Origin: Ferruginibacter sp.
GTDB lineage: Bacteria; Bacteroidota; Bacteroidia; Chitinophagales; Chitinophagaceae
Length of the DNA: 64,000 bases
Direction of reading: 5' to 3'
Assembly (NCBI GenBank): GCA_028288705.1
Contig: JAQBNH010000019.1
Coordinates: 186,001 to 250,000 of the forward strand
Part shown: positions 46,181 through 56,009 of the stretch, one piece after another
Position numbering within the stretch: the stretch's first letter is position 1
Layout: every line of letters begins with the position of its first letter
The notes under the pieces: model-generated
Seen by the model: only the letters and a program-made list of their open reading frames with translations
Database searches by the model: none
Told to the model about the DNA's origin: nothing
Position numbers and translations under genes: made by a program

Positions 46181-46493
46181 TTTTGCGGAATTAATTATGT
46201 GAAGGGCGATCAAAATAGGCATTGTTTTTTTTAGTTGCAAGTAACCAAAAGCGCGTAGTGGCCTGTACGGTGGGGGGGACAATGGGAAGGTTAAGCTAAT
46301 AGCCCTGATGCACTATGTTGTGCACTTATCCGGTCAGGTGTTTCGCCGAACGGGCTGCCCGATTTATTTTATAAGATTTGTTTTGCATCAGCAGGAAATG
46401 ATCTGTTCATGCTTTTTTCTTCCGGTTGATTCTTTTGGAGCGGCTTCTGCGCGGGAAATCAAAATCAATCATTAATTTTATTGTGCCCGGCCT
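46181..46493. other. Divergent intergenic region between giant cluster and clock-type module
   Basis: About 310 bases that must hold the promoters of the giant operon (minus) and the first kinase (plus). A small imperfect palindrome TGCACTATGTTGTGCA lies at about 46309-46324. I found no TAnnTTTG with a correct partner on either strand. The tail next to protein A may be coding if the longer start is used. Confidence 0.4.
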
Positions 46494-49400
46494 GTGGCCA
46501 GCATTTTTTTTAAACAGTTTACTTTGGCAGTTTCTATTTCTAATAAATTTTCCTTCTTGTCAGGCTCAGGCGAAATGGCCACTTTAATCCGCAACCACGA
46601 TTGGCAGCAAACGGGTTTGGGAGATCCCGCTCTTTGGCCGCAAACGCTGCGTACAACTTTAGGCATTGTGTTACATTCCAGGTTCCCGATGTTTTTATTC
46701 TGGGGGCCTGAGCATATTTGTTTTTATAATGATGCGTTTCGTCCAAGCCTGGGTACCGATGGCAAACATCCTTACGCGCTTGGCAAACCTGCTGAAGAGA
46801 TCTGGCCGGAGATATGGGGCGATATCAAGCCAATGATCGATAATATTTTCTCCGGTGGGGAGGCGACACTGATAGAAAATCAGTTGCTGCCAATATTCAG
46901 GAATGGCGGCATGGAAGATGTCTACTGGACTTACTCTTACTCACCCGTGCTGGATGAAGAAGGATTGCCTGCCGGTATTTTTGTAGCAGTAACAGAGACC
47001 ACGCGGGAGATGAAGCAGCAGCAAACACTACAGGCAGCGGAAAAAAACCTGCGCAATATTATTCAACAGGCACCCATTTCGATGGGCCTCTTTCGCGGGC
47101 CGGATTATATTGTTGAGATCACGAATGCTCTTAACCTTTCGCACTGGCAAAAAAGCGAAGAGGAAGTGATCGGGCGCCCGTTATTTGATATCCTGCCGGA
47201 ACTTGCCGGGCAGGGATTTGAGGAGTTATTGCAAAAAGTTTATACAACCGGCGAGACTTATACCGGCTACGATACCCCCGTTTCTCTCTTAAATAACGGG
47301 CGGATGGAAATGCGTTTTGTTCGCTTCGTTTTTGAACCCTACCGCGAAATGACCGGTGAAATTACCGGCATCATTGTCGCGTCTGTGGATGTGACCGAAG
47401 AAGTGACTGCCCGCAGGCTCCTGGAAGAACAGGAGCATTATTTTCATGAGCTCACGGATGGAGTCCCGGCCATCATCTGGATAACCGATGAAACAGGCTA
47501 TTGCAATTATTTAAACAGGCCCTGGTTTGAACTCACCGGGCAAACAAAAGAAGAGGCTCTTGGATACGGTTGGTTGAGCCCCATTCACCCGGAAGATAAA
47601 GAAGAGGCCGGACGACTCTTTACGAGCGCAAACGAGCAGCAGGAACCATTTTTTTCTGTCTACCGGCTTAAGATCAGTGATGGTGAATATCGTTGGGTGA
47701 TGGATCGCGGCCTGCCGAAATTCAGCAGTGACGGCCATTATGAAGGGATGATCGGAACGGTTGTGGATATACATGAGCAGATAACTGCGGAAAAAGAAAA
47801 ATCAGAAAGTGAGCGCCTCTTTCGCCAGCTGATTGCGGAAGCGCCGGTTCCTACCGCTTTATTCTGGGGAGATGATTTTAATGTGCGGCTGGCAAACCAG
47901 GCGATGCTTGATGCCTGGGGTAAAGACTGGGACGTGATTGGCAAACCGCTGATGGAAGCTATTCCCGAACTGGAAGGCCAGCCATTTGTAGATATTTTAA
48001 AAGATATCCAGCGCACGGGTAAATCTTATTCTGCCGAAGCGGCGCCTGCTGTCCTGGAAGTAAAAGGCGTTAAGAGTACTTATTATTTCAACTTTACCTA
48101 CAAGCCGATCATCGACCCGAACGGCGTAGTGAACGGTATCATAGATATGGCCATTGATGTAACGCCGCAGGTATTAGCGAAGAAGGCGTTGGCAGAAAGC
48201 GAAAACAATCTTCGCAATATGATTCTGCAGGCCCCGGTTGCCATGTGCATTTTACATGGCGAAAAGCATGTCGTTCAGATCGCCAATGAACGCATCTATG
48301 AAGTATGGGGAAGAACCGGAGAAGACTTCACAGGCCTGCCCATTTTTACGGCGTTGCCGGAAGCCGCAGGCCAGGGACTGGAAGAAATATTGTTCAATGT
48401 GTTTCATACCGGCGAGCGTTTTTCAGCTAACGGGCTCCCGATCAACCTGCCGCGGGCAAATGGTGTGGAAACCGTTTACCTCAATTTTGTTTATGAAGCT
48501 TTCCGGGGACCGGATAAAAAAATTACGGGCATCATGGCGGTTGCAAATGATGTTACAGAGCAGGTGCTTGCGCGAAAAGAATTACAACGTTCCGCGGAAA
48601 GGCTGGGGCTTGCGATAGATGCGGGCGAACTCGGCATGTTTGAGGTAAACCTTGCGACGGATGCGATGATCACCTCCCCACGTTTCAACGAAATTTTTGA
48701 TCTTTCGGATCAGCATACGCGTGATGAATATGCTGCAGCACTACATCCGCAAGACAAACATCTCCGTGAAGCCGCACACCAGTCCTCCAGGGAAACAGGC
48801 GTACTGGATTATACAACGAGGTTATTGCGAAGAGACGGCCGCGTAACCTGGGTACGCATTAAAGGCATTTTATCTTTCGGTGAAAACAAACAACCACATA
48901 ACTTATTGGGGATCGTGCAGGACATCACCGAGCAAAAGGAAATGGAATTCCAAAAAGACAGTTTCCTTGGCATTGCCAGTCATGAGTTAAAAACGCCGGT
49001 AACCAGTATCAAGGCCTATGCGCAGGTAATGGAAGCACAGTTTAAGAGAGGAGGCGATCTGAAAAACGCGGAGATGGTAAGCCGCATCGATAAGCAGGTG
49101 AACCGCCTCACTAATTTAATTTCAGACCTGCTGGATGTGACGAAGATCAATAGTGGAAAACTGTTGTTCAATACTTCTGCGTTTGACCTCAGCCAGCTGG
49201 TGCGCGAAGTGGTGGAAGACATGCAGCGGATTTCAGACAAACATACGATCATCACCGAATTGCATTTTCATGGTAATGTGGTGGCCGATCGCGACCGCCT
49301 GAGCCAGGTGATCACCAACATGATCAGTAATGCTGTGAAATATTCTCCTGCTGCGGATACGGTCATCGTGTCAACAGAAAAGAACGATGGACAGGTTCGC

Positions 49401-49622
49401 CTGTGCGTCCAGGATTTTGGGATAGGCATCAGCGAAGACATGCAACATCGTGTTTTCGAGCAATTTTTTCGTGTAACGGGTGCAAGACAATATACTTTTC
49501 CCGGCCTTGGCCTGGGCTTATATATCTCTTCTGAAATTATTTCGCGGATGGGCGGAACAATAACTGTTGACTCAAAAGAGGGAAAAGGTTCTACGTTTTG
49601 TTTCAGCATACCCATCGGCTGA
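46494..49622 (+). CDS. Multi-PAS sensor histidine kinase
   Basis: 1042 residues if the GTG at 46494 is used. The conserved opening SGSGEMATLIRNHDWQQTGLG begins before the first ATG (46575), so a non-ATG start (GTG 46494 or TTG 46524) is likely. About six PAS domains follow: a first FPMFLFWGPEHICFYNDAF block, then blocks of the type NIIQQAPISMGLFRGPDYIVEI three times, one PAS_3 type (HPEDKEEAGRLF) and a last one (LHPQDKHL). HisKA has phospho-His830 in ASHELKTP, and the ATPase has NMISNAVKYS, VQDFGIGIS and GLGLGLYIS. No membrane segment. It precedes kaiC by 153 bases, and the architecture mirrors the second kinase after kaiB. Likely a soluble sensor feeding or reading the Kai module. Confidence 0.85.
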   Translation: MASIFFKQFTLAVSISNKFSFLSGSGEMATLIRNHDWQQTGLGDPALWPQTLRTTLGIVLHSRFPMFLFWGPEHICFYNDAFRPSLGTDGKHPYALGKPAEEIWPEIWGDIKPMIDNIFSGGEATLIENQLLPIFRNGGMEDVYWTYSYSPVLDEEGLPAGIFVAVTETTREMKQQQTLQAAEKNLRNIIQQAPISMGLFRGPDYIVEITNALNLSHWQKSEEEVIGRPLFDILPELAGQGFEELLQKVYTTGETYTGYDTPVSLLNNGRMEMRFVRFVFEPYREMTGEITGIIVASVDVTEEVTARRLLEEQEHYFHELTDGVPAIIWITDETGYCNYLNRPWFELTGQTKEEALGYGWLSPIHPEDKEEAGRLFTSANEQQEPFFSVYRLKISDGEYRWVMDRGLPKFSSDGHYEGMIGTVVDIHEQITAEKEKSESERLFRQLIAEAPVPTALFWGDDFNVRLANQAMLDAWGKDWDVIGKPLMEAIPELEGQPFVDILKDIQRTGKSYSAEAAPAVLEVKGVKSTYYFNFTYKPIIDPNGVVNGIIDMAIDVTPQVLAKKALAESENNLRNMILQAPVAMCILHGEKHVVQIANERIYEVWGRTGEDFTGLPIFTALPEAAGQGLEEILFNVFHTGERFSANGLPINLPRANGVETVYLNFVYEAFRGPDKKITGIMAVANDVTEQVLARKELQRSAERLGLAIDAGELGMFEVNLATDAMITSPRFNEIFDLSDQHTRDEYAAALHPQDKHLREAAHQSSRETGVLDYTTRLLRRDGRVTWVRIKGILSFGENKQPHNLLGIVQDITEQKEMEFQKDSFLGIASHELKTPVTSIKAYAQVMEAQFKRGGDLKNAEMVSRIDKQVNRLTNLISDLLDVTKINSGKLLFNTSAFDLSQLVREVVEDMQRISDKHTIITELHFHGNVVADRDRLSQVITNMISNAVKYSPAADTVIVSTEKNDGQVRLCVQDFGIGISEDMQHRVFEQFFRVTGARQYTFPGLGLGLYISSEIISRMGGTITVDSKEGKGSTFCFSIPIG

Positions 49623-49775
49623 CATTTATAAATGAAAGGGTCATTTACCAGTCAATACAGCCTGTTTACGACAAAAACGTGAGAAATTTGTGATCAGCGC
49701 CGGCGCTGGAGATCAATTTCTTAAACTGGTATATTTTATGAATTTATCAGGATACCAATTAAAATTACCAACCCA

Positions 49776-51521
49776 ATGGCGACAAAGAGAACAACCAAGA
49801 CCAAAACCTCAGCACCTGTTACCTTACCGAAAGTATTGACCGGTATTGCCGGGCTCGATGAAATTACGGGCGGCGGGCTTCCGAAAGGAAGACCCACATT
49901 GATATGCGGTGAAGCAGGCGCCGGTAAAACCCTGTTTGCCATGGAGTTTATTGTTCATGGTGCGATGCAGTTTAATGAACCTGGTGTGTTCGTGGCCTTT
50001 GAAGAAAAAGCAGAAGAATTAACGGCCAACGTGCGATCATTTGGTTACGATTTGAATAAACTGGTGGCGGCCAAAAAATTACGCGTAGATCATGTGCATA
50101 TAGAAAGAAGTGAAATTGAAGAAACGGGCGAGTATGATCTGGACGGTTTGTTCATCCGACTGGGTTATGCCATCGACAGTATTAAAGCCAAACGGGTGGT
50201 ACTCGACACGATTGAAAACCTTTTCTCCGGCCTCAGCAACCAGGCCATCATCCGCGCAGAGTTGCGCCGGTTATTCGAATGGTTGAAAGACCGTGGGGTG
50301 ACCGTTATCATCACCGGTGAAAAAGGACAGGGCACACTCACCCGGCAGGGACTGGAGGAATATGTATCTGATTGTGTGATCATGCTCGACCACCGCGTAG
50401 CCAACCAGATTTCTACACGCCGACTAAGGATCGTGAAATACCGCGGCTCAGACCATGGCACCAATGAGTACCCGTTTTTAATAGATAACGAAGGCATTTC
50501 GGTGTTACCTGTTACCTCTCTAACGCTGGCCAACAGGGTATCTTCACAGCGGGTCTCTACAGGAATTCCGTCGCTGGATGAAATGCTCGGTGGCAAAGGA
50601 TTTTTTAAAGGCAGCAGCATCCTGGTTTCGGGTACAGCAGGTACCGGTAAAACCAGTATGGCCTCTTATTTCGCATACGAGAGTTGCCGGAGGGGAGAGA
50701 AATGTATCTACTTCGCTTTTGAAGAATCCCCGGAACAGATCATGCGTAACATGAAATCGATCAACGTGAATCTCGAGCCTTGCGTGAAAGATGGTATGCT
50801 GATCTTTCATGCGAGCCGGCCGTCTTTACATGGCCTGGAAATGCACCTGCTCGTGATCTATAAAATGATCAAAAAATACAAACCAAAAACCATCATACTT
50901 GATCCGATCACCAACCTCGTATCGGTTGGCACCGTTAGCGAATTGAAATCGATGCTGGTGCGCCTGATCGACTTTTTACAACGGGAACAGATTACCGTGT
51001 TGTTTACGGCATTAACGCTCAATACCAATGTGAACGAACAAACGGATGAAGGCGTTTCCTCATTGGTAGATGCATGGCTCACTGTTCGTGATATCGAATT
51101 TAATGGTGAAAGAAACCGTGGCTTATACATTATGAAATCGAGAGGAATGAAACATTCCAACCAGGTGCGGGAATTCGTCATCAGCGATCATGGTCTTGAA
51201 CTGGTAGAAGTGTTCCTCGGGCCCGATGGTGTATTAACAGGTTCTGCGCGGGAAGCGCATCAACTGCTCGAAGCAACAGATGATGCATTAAAAACGTTTG
51301 CCCTTGGCCGTAAGGACCGGGAGATCGCGCGCAAAAGCCTGATGCTGGAAGCGCAGATCGGTAACCTTCGCTCCGAGTTTGATTCGGTGAAAGAAGAGCT
51401 GAACAAATTATACATGGAAGAGGAATTGAAAAAAGAAGTCCGGAAGAACAACCTGGAAAAAATTACCACGCTCCGCAGGGGCGGGAAGACAAACTCCGGC
51501 TCTTCCACCACAAAAAAATAG
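49776..51521 (+). CDS. kaiC: KaiC-type circadian clock ATPase
   Basis: 581 residues with two RecA-like lobes. CI: Walker A GEAGAGKT (45-52), catalytic Glu pair Glu76-Glu77 in FVAFEEK. CII: Walker A GTAGTGKT (286-293), Glu316-Glu317 in YFAFEES. The place of the phosphorylated Ser431-Thr432 of Synechococcus KaiC is occupied by Ser428-Ser429 (GVSSLVDAW), so dual phosphorylation is possible. After 490 the sequence departs from the canonical KaiA-binding tail and becomes a charged coiled coil ([20 protein letters not shown]) with a basic end. KaiC is an ATPase/autokinase hexamer acting as a timer. It lies directly before two kaiB genes (2 bases) and between two PAS kinases; no kaiA is visible. Confidence 0.93.
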   Translation: MATKRTTKTKTSAPVTLPKVLTGIAGLDEITGGGLPKGRPTLICGEAGAGKTLFAMEFIVHGAMQFNEPGVFVAFEEKAEELTANVRSFGYDLNKLVAAKKLRVDHVHIERSEIEETGEYDLDGLFIRLGYAIDSIKAKRVVLDTIENLFSGLSNQAIIRAELRRLFEWLKDRGVTVIITGEKGQGTLTRQGLEEYVSDCVIMLDHRVANQISTRRLRIVKYRGSDHGTNEYPFLIDNEGISVLPVTSLTLANRVSSQRVSTGIPSLDEMLGGKGFFKGSSILVSGTAGTGKTSMASYFAYESCRRGEKCIYFAFEESPEQIMRNMKSINVNLEPCVKDGMLIFHASRPSLHGLEMHLLVIYKMIKKYKPKTIILDPITNLVSVGTVSELKSMLVRLIDFLQREQITVLFTALTLNTNVNEQTDEGVSSLVDAWLTVRDIEFNGERNRGLYIMKSRGMKHSNQVREFVISDHGLELVEVFLGPDGVLTGSAREAHQLLEATDDALKTFALGRKDREIARKSLMLEAQIGNLRSEFDSVKEELNKLYMEEELKKEVRKNNLEKITTLRRGGKTNSGSSTTKK

Positions 51522-51523
51522 TT

Positions 51524-51814
51524 ATGAAAAAGACCTGGCAATTAAAACTATATATCGCAGGGAAAACAGAAAAATCTGTAACTGCCCTGTCAAACCTGGA
51601 AAAATATTGCGAAGAGCATTTGAAAGGCATTTATCATATCGAAGTAATTGATCTGCTGAAGAAGCCGCAACTGGCGGAGGGCGATCAGATCTTTGCCGTG
51701 CCAACGCTCGTGAAAAAAGTACCTGAGCCGATCAGGAAGATCATCGGTGATCTCTCGAATGAAGAAAAAGTTTTGGTAGGATTGAACATTGTACCTGCCA
51801 AAAAAACATTATGA
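51524..51814 (+). CDS. kaiB: KaiB-family protein 1
   Basis: 96 residues of the thioredoxin-like KaiB fold. It matches canonical KaiB closely: [19 protein letters not shown] at the start, [19 protein letters not shown] in the middle and [20 protein letters not shown] with the cis-Pro, then KVLVGLNI. KaiB binds KaiC in its fold-switched state and closes the clock cycle. The start is 2 bases after the kaiC stop, and its last 4 bases (ATGA) overlap the second kaiB. Confidence 0.93.
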   Translation: MKKTWQLKLYIAGKTEKSVTALSNLEKYCEEHLKGIYHIEVIDLLKKPQLAEGDQIFAVPTLVKKVPEPIRKIIGDLSNEEKVLVGLNIVPAKKTL

Positions 51815-52107
51815 GCAAAAAGCCGGAAGATATAAAAGAGCGTTTAAAGCTTTGCCTGTTTGTTACAGGTGCATCGCCTAATTCTATGCGTGCTATTGCG
51901 AACCTGAAAACGATCTGTGACGCACACCTGGGAAAAGAGTACGACCTGGAAATCGTAGATATTCATCAGCAACCCATGCTTGCTGCCGAACAGCAGGTAA
52001 TAGCATTGCCCATGTTGTTGAAAATGGCGCCGCTACCGATCAAACGATTGATCGGTGACATGAGTGATACCGATAAAGTGTTAAAGGGCCTGGGCCTCAG
52101 TAAATAA
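51811..52107 (+). CDS. kaiB: KaiB-family protein 2 (diverged)
   Basis: 98 residues, a second KaiB fold with a longer charged N-terminus ([13 protein letters not shown]). It keeps [37 protein letters not shown] and [19 protein letters not shown], but [10 protein letters not shown] replaces [10 protein letters not shown], and other contact residues differ. It may bind the same KaiC with other affinity, or another partner. Overlaps kaiB1 by 4 bases and precedes the kinase gene by 5, so all four genes from kaiC are one transcript. Confidence 0.9.
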   Translation: MSKKPEDIKERLKLCLFVTGASPNSMRAIANLKTICDAHLGKEYDLEIVDIHQQPMLAAEQQVIALPMLLKMAPLPIKRLIGDMSDTDKVLKGLGLSK

Positions 52108-52112
52108 AAAGT

Positions 52113-53753
52113 ATGGCTGATAAATTAACATACGAAGAGTTAGAAAGGGAACTGATAGAAACCCGCTACCAGCTGGAGGAAGCCAATGATACGATCGACG
52201 CGATACGTACCGGCAAGATCGATGCATTAGTTGTGAAGAGTGCCGAAGGCCACCAGGTGTTTACGTTAAAAAGCGCAGACCAGACTTACCGGATGTTCAT
52301 AGAGAAAATGAATGAAGGTGCCGTTACCGTTAATCGTGAGGGCCTGATCCTTTATTGTAATTCCCGTTTTGCCGAAATGCTGCAACTTCCGCTGTCAAAA
52401 GTTATCGGCGTCGCCTTTAAAACATTGCTGCCGAAAGAATTTGCAGATGATTTCGACCGACTCGCCAGGTCCGCATGGCAAAAAGAGGGCAAAGGCGAAA
52501 TCTCCTTATGGCAATCTGGCAATGCTGTCCCTTATTTATTTTCTTTGAGCACCATCGAACTCGACGAAGGAACGGTGCTGAGTATTATCGTGGCAGATCT
52601 TACGTTACAAAAAGAAAAAGAAAACCAGTTACTGAAATACAACCAGGATATTTCATTGCTGAACGACCAGCTGGAAACTAAAGTTAAAGAACGAACCAGT
52701 GAATTGCTTTTAAGCCGCGAACACTTTAAATTCCTGGCTGAAAATATCCCTGTGATTGCGTGGACGGCACAGACAAATGGCGAGCTTACTTATTTTAATA
52801 AACGCTGGTACGAGTACACCGGCTGCGAAGAAAAAGATTGTTCGTTTCAACAATGGTTAGAGGTGATCCATCCGGAGGACAGGGAGCAAATGGAAAGCGC
52901 CTGGAACTTATCTATTCTCGAAGGTTTGCCCTTACAGGTTGAGTTTAGGTTGAAGCGTGCATCTGACGAAATTTATCGCTGGCATTATGCAAATAGTGTT
53001 CCTCATAAAGATGAAAAAGACCGCATCATTTCCTGGTTTGGCATTGCTAACGATATCGACTACCAGAAAAAAGAGCTGGAGAAGAAAGATGAATTCATCA
53101 GCATGGTGAGTCATGAATTACGTACGCCGGTGACAACGTTAAAAGGCTTTACGCAATTGCTGATGTTCTCATTACCCGACGCTGATGAAACGGTGAAAGG
53201 CTATTTGTCTACGATGGATAACCAGATCCGGAAATTAACGCGGCTGATCAGCGATCTGCTTGACGCCACGAAATCTAATGCAGGGCAATTGCATTTTGAT
53301 AAAGAGCCTTTTGATTTTAATTCACTGGTGACAGAAGTGGTAGAAGAGATGCAACAAACAACCGGCAAACACCGCATCAGGCTCGAACTGGATGAGCCCG
53401 TAACGGTGAATGGTGATAAAAATCGTATTGGGCAGGTGATCACCAACCTGCTGTCGAATGCCATAAAATATTCACCGGATTCCGATGATATCTGCGTGGA
53501 TAGTAAATTAGAAAATGGGCAGATCGTATTGTGTGTAAAAGATAAAGGCATCGGCATTGATAATTCGCAGTTTTCGAAATTGTATACCCGTTTCTTCCGC
53601 GTCATAGATAACGCCACTGCCTATACGTTTCCAGGCATCGGCCTCGGCTTATATATCTCCCGCAACATCATTGAAAAGCACAATGGTACGATGTGGGTGG
53701 ACAGTGAGCCGGGAGCCGGCTCCGAATTTTATTTTTCTTTACCCATTCAATAA
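52113..53753 (+). CDS. Sensor histidine kinase with two PAS domains, Kai-linked
   Basis: 546 residues, soluble. Residues 1-50 (LTYEELERELIETRYQLEEAN, then DTIDAIRTGKIDALVV) are the N-terminal segment seen in kinases next to kaiBC in Bacteroidota, as far as I recall. PAS 1 (about 60-180, GAVTVNREGLILYCNSRFAEML), coiled coil (180-205), PAS 2 (205-325, IAWTAQTNGELTYFNKRWYEYTG, HPEDREQM), then HisKA with phospho-His334 in VSHELRTP and an ATPase domain with NLLSNAIKYS, VKDKGIGID and GIGLGLYIS. No KaiB-like sensor domain as in SasA. Last gene of the kaiC-kaiB-kaiB operon, so a natural clock output or input kinase; no response regulator is adjacent. Confidence 0.9.
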   Translation: MADKLTYEELERELIETRYQLEEANDTIDAIRTGKIDALVVKSAEGHQVFTLKSADQTYRMFIEKMNEGAVTVNREGLILYCNSRFAEMLQLPLSKVIGVAFKTLLPKEFADDFDRLARSAWQKEGKGEISLWQSGNAVPYLFSLSTIELDEGTVLSIIVADLTLQKEKENQLLKYNQDISLLNDQLETKVKERTSELLLSREHFKFLAENIPVIAWTAQTNGELTYFNKRWYEYTGCEEKDCSFQQWLEVIHPEDREQMESAWNLSILEGLPLQVEFRLKRASDEIYRWHYANSVPHKDEKDRIISWFGIANDIDYQKKELEKKDEFISMVSHELRTPVTTLKGFTQLLMFSLPDADETVKGYLSTMDNQIRKLTRLISDLLDATKSNAGQLHFDKEPFDFNSLVTEVVEEMQQTTGKHRIRLELDEPVTVNGDKNRIGQVITNLLSNAIKYSPDSDDICVDSKLENGQIVLCVKDKGIGIDNSQFSKLYTRFFRVIDNATAYTFPGIGLGLYISRNIIEKHNGTMWVDSEPGAGSEFYFSLPIQ

Positions 53754-53991
53754 GACTTTTCCTGCCTCCCTTATTAGCGCCAGTTTCATACATGACATTG
53801 GTTAACTGCTGCTATAAATATTAGGCAATAATTATATACGGCGGCTTTTGTTCTGCCAACTGCCGGTTGCGGATAGCCGCTTTCCTTACAATGCCCCATA
53901 ACCCACGAAAGTTGGGTGCTTGAATTTTGATTGGGAAGATATATTTACGTAACATCGCGCATCATTTGTACCAAAACTAACGCGCACCTCT

Positions 53992-56004
53992 ATGAAAATT
54001 AAGTACTTTCTGGTTGGCCTTCTATGCCTGTGCCAGCTAACTAACTTCGCCCAGGACAAAGAAAAAGCGAAGATCAAATTCGGTAAAGTTTCTCCCGAAG
54101 ATTTTAAACAAACGGTTTATTCGATCGACAGTAATGCCAATGCTGTGATCATTGGCGACATCGGAGCTACAGAGATCGTCGGAAATAATAAAGGCTGGTT
54201 TTCGCTCGAATACAAGCGTTATAAACGTGTTCACATTTTAAATAAAAATGGCTACGATGCAGCCGACGTTCAGATCGGTTTATACACGAGCGGCTCCGCA
54301 GAAGAAGAACTCACCAGCCTGAAAGCGGTCACCTACAATCTGGAAAATGGTAAAGTAGTGGAGACCAGGCTGGAGAAAGAAAATATTTTCAAAGACAAGA
54401 TCAGCAAACGCTGGCTGGTGAAGAAGTTTACGTTCCCGAATATTAAGGCCGGGTCGATCATCGAATTTGAATACAAAGTGCATTCTGATTTTATCTTCAA
54501 CCTGCAACCATGGGAATTCCAGGGTAACTATCCTCACCTCTGGAGCGAATACAATGTAAGTATCCCGCAGTTCTATTATTATATGACGATGGCGCAGGGA
54601 TACCATCCGTTCTATATTAAGTCGCAGGATACACGCCTCGGCACTTACAGCATCGTTGACAACGCCGGCGCCGGTCAAAGTGATTTCATCACGATCAATT
54701 CGAACATTACAGATTACCGCTGGGTGATGAAAGACGTTCCTGCTTTAAAAGAAGAAAGTTATACGTCCACGATCAATAACCATATTTCAAAAATTCAGTT
54801 CCAGTTGTCAGAATATCGTCCGCCATTGGCATACAAAAACCTGATGGCCAGCTGGCCTGAGGCCACACGTGACCTGATGAATGATGCGGATTTTGGTGCT
54901 ACACTCAACCGCGACAATGGCTGGCTGAGTGACGTGGTGAAAGAAGCAACTGTGGGCGCTGCAACAAAACTCGATAAGGCGAAAAGCATCTTTGCTTTTG
55001 TGCGCGATAATTTCACGTGCACGAAATCCAGCGGCATCAGTTTAGAGAAGCCTTTGAAAGCTGTACTGAAAGCGAGAAACGGAACGGTGGCAGAGATCAA
55101 CCTGTTGTTAACCGCGATGCTGTTGAAAGCAAACATTGAAGCAGACCCTGTGTTGCTGAGCACCAGGTCGCATGGCTTTGTTATGGCGATGTACCCGTTG
55201 CTGGAAAGATATAATTATGTGATCTCTCATGTGAGCATCGACGGCGTAGATTATTACCTGGATGCGAGTGAGCCACGCATGGGTTTCAACAAAAGAACTT
55301 ATGAAACATATAACGGTTCCGCACGATTGATCAACCCGGTTGCGAGCTCTGTAAATTTTCTTGCAGATTCTTTACTGGAAACAAGCGTCACTTCCGTTTT
55401 TTTAAATAACGATGATAAAGGCAACCTGACGGGAAGCGTTAACCGCGTGCCCGGTTATTTTGAATCTTTCCGCATCCGCAACCGCGTGAAAGAAAAAGGC
55501 CAGGACGATATCTTCACGGATATTAAGAAAAATTATACCGGCAATTTTAAAGTGTATGAAACAGGCATTGATTCGCTGACCAAACTGGAAGAGCCGGTTA
55601 AAGTGCATTTCTACCTTGACATGAAAAATGATAATGAAGACATCATTTACATGAACCCGATGTTTGGCGAAGGCTGGAAGGACAATCCCTTCAAATCGGC
55701 AGAGCGTAAATACCCGGTGGAAATGCCTTATGCAATTGATGAGGTATTTATTCTTACACTCGACGTTCCGAAAGGATATGTTGTTGACGAACTACCGAAA
55801 CAAACCAAAGTAAAATTATATGAAGATGATGACACGGGATTTGAATACCTCGTGTCTGTTTCCGAAGGTGTGATCTCGCTGCGTTCCCGCGTGCGAATCA
55901 GCCGGGCAACTTACCATCCCGATGAATATGAATTACTACGCGAATTTTTTAACCTGATCGTTAAAAAACACAGCGAGCAAATTGTGTTCAAAAAGAAAAG
56001 CTAA
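53992..56004 (+). CDS. DUF3857 transglutaminase-like protein, catalytic Cys lost
   Basis: 670 residues, signal peptide MKIKYFLVGLLCLCQLTNFAQ. DUF3857 beta domain at 60-300 (RYKRVHILNKNGYDAADVQIGLYT, RWLVKKFTFPNIKAGSIIEFEYK), a transglutaminase-like core at about 310-420, and a C-terminal beta domain. In the core the usual GDCKD motif is replaced by RNGTVAEINLLLTAM (residues 362-376), so the catalytic Cys is missing and the fold is probably a binding or structural paralogue. The later HVSIDGVDYYLDASEP keeps the His and Asp positions. It overlaps in function with the paralogue that starts 6 bases after it; tandem pairs of this kind are frequent in Bacteroidota. Confidence 0.88.
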   Translation: MKIKYFLVGLLCLCQLTNFAQDKEKAKIKFGKVSPEDFKQTVYSIDSNANAVIIGDIGATEIVGNNKGWFSLEYKRYKRVHILNKNGYDAADVQIGLYTSGSAEEELTSLKAVTYNLENGKVVETRLEKENIFKDKISKRWLVKKFTFPNIKAGSIIEFEYKVHSDFIFNLQPWEFQGNYPHLWSEYNVSIPQFYYYMTMAQGYHPFYIKSQDTRLGTYSIVDNAGAGQSDFITINSNITDYRWVMKDVPALKEESYTSTINNHISKIQFQLSEYRPPLAYKNLMASWPEATRDLMNDADFGATLNRDNGWLSDVVKEATVGAATKLDKAKSIFAFVRDNFTCTKSSGISLEKPLKAVLKARNGTVAEINLLLTAMLLKANIEADPVLLSTRSHGFVMAMYPLLERYNYVISHVSIDGVDYYLDASEPRMGFNKRTYETYNGSARLINPVASSVNFLADSLLETSVTSVFLNNDDKGNLTGSVNRVPGYFESFRIRNRVKEKGQDDIFTDIKKNYTGNFKVYETGIDSLTKLEEPVKVHFYLDMKNDNEDIIYMNPMFGEGWKDNPFKSAERKYPVEMPYAIDEVFILTLDVPKGYVVDELPKQTKVKLYEDDDTGFEYLVSVSEGVISLRSRVRISRATYHPDEYELLREFFNLIVKKHSEQIVFKKKS

Positions 56005-56009
56005 CGACG

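Noticed and set aside
46223-46282. Upstream start of giant protein A
   Set aside because: The extra residues (Pro/Arg-rich, then Lys-Lys) look untranslated; 46180 or 46222 is more plausible.
49623-49775. Search for kaiA or a third regulator around kaiC
   Set aside because: The gap is only 153 bases and no KaiA-like sequence is found anywhere in the window.
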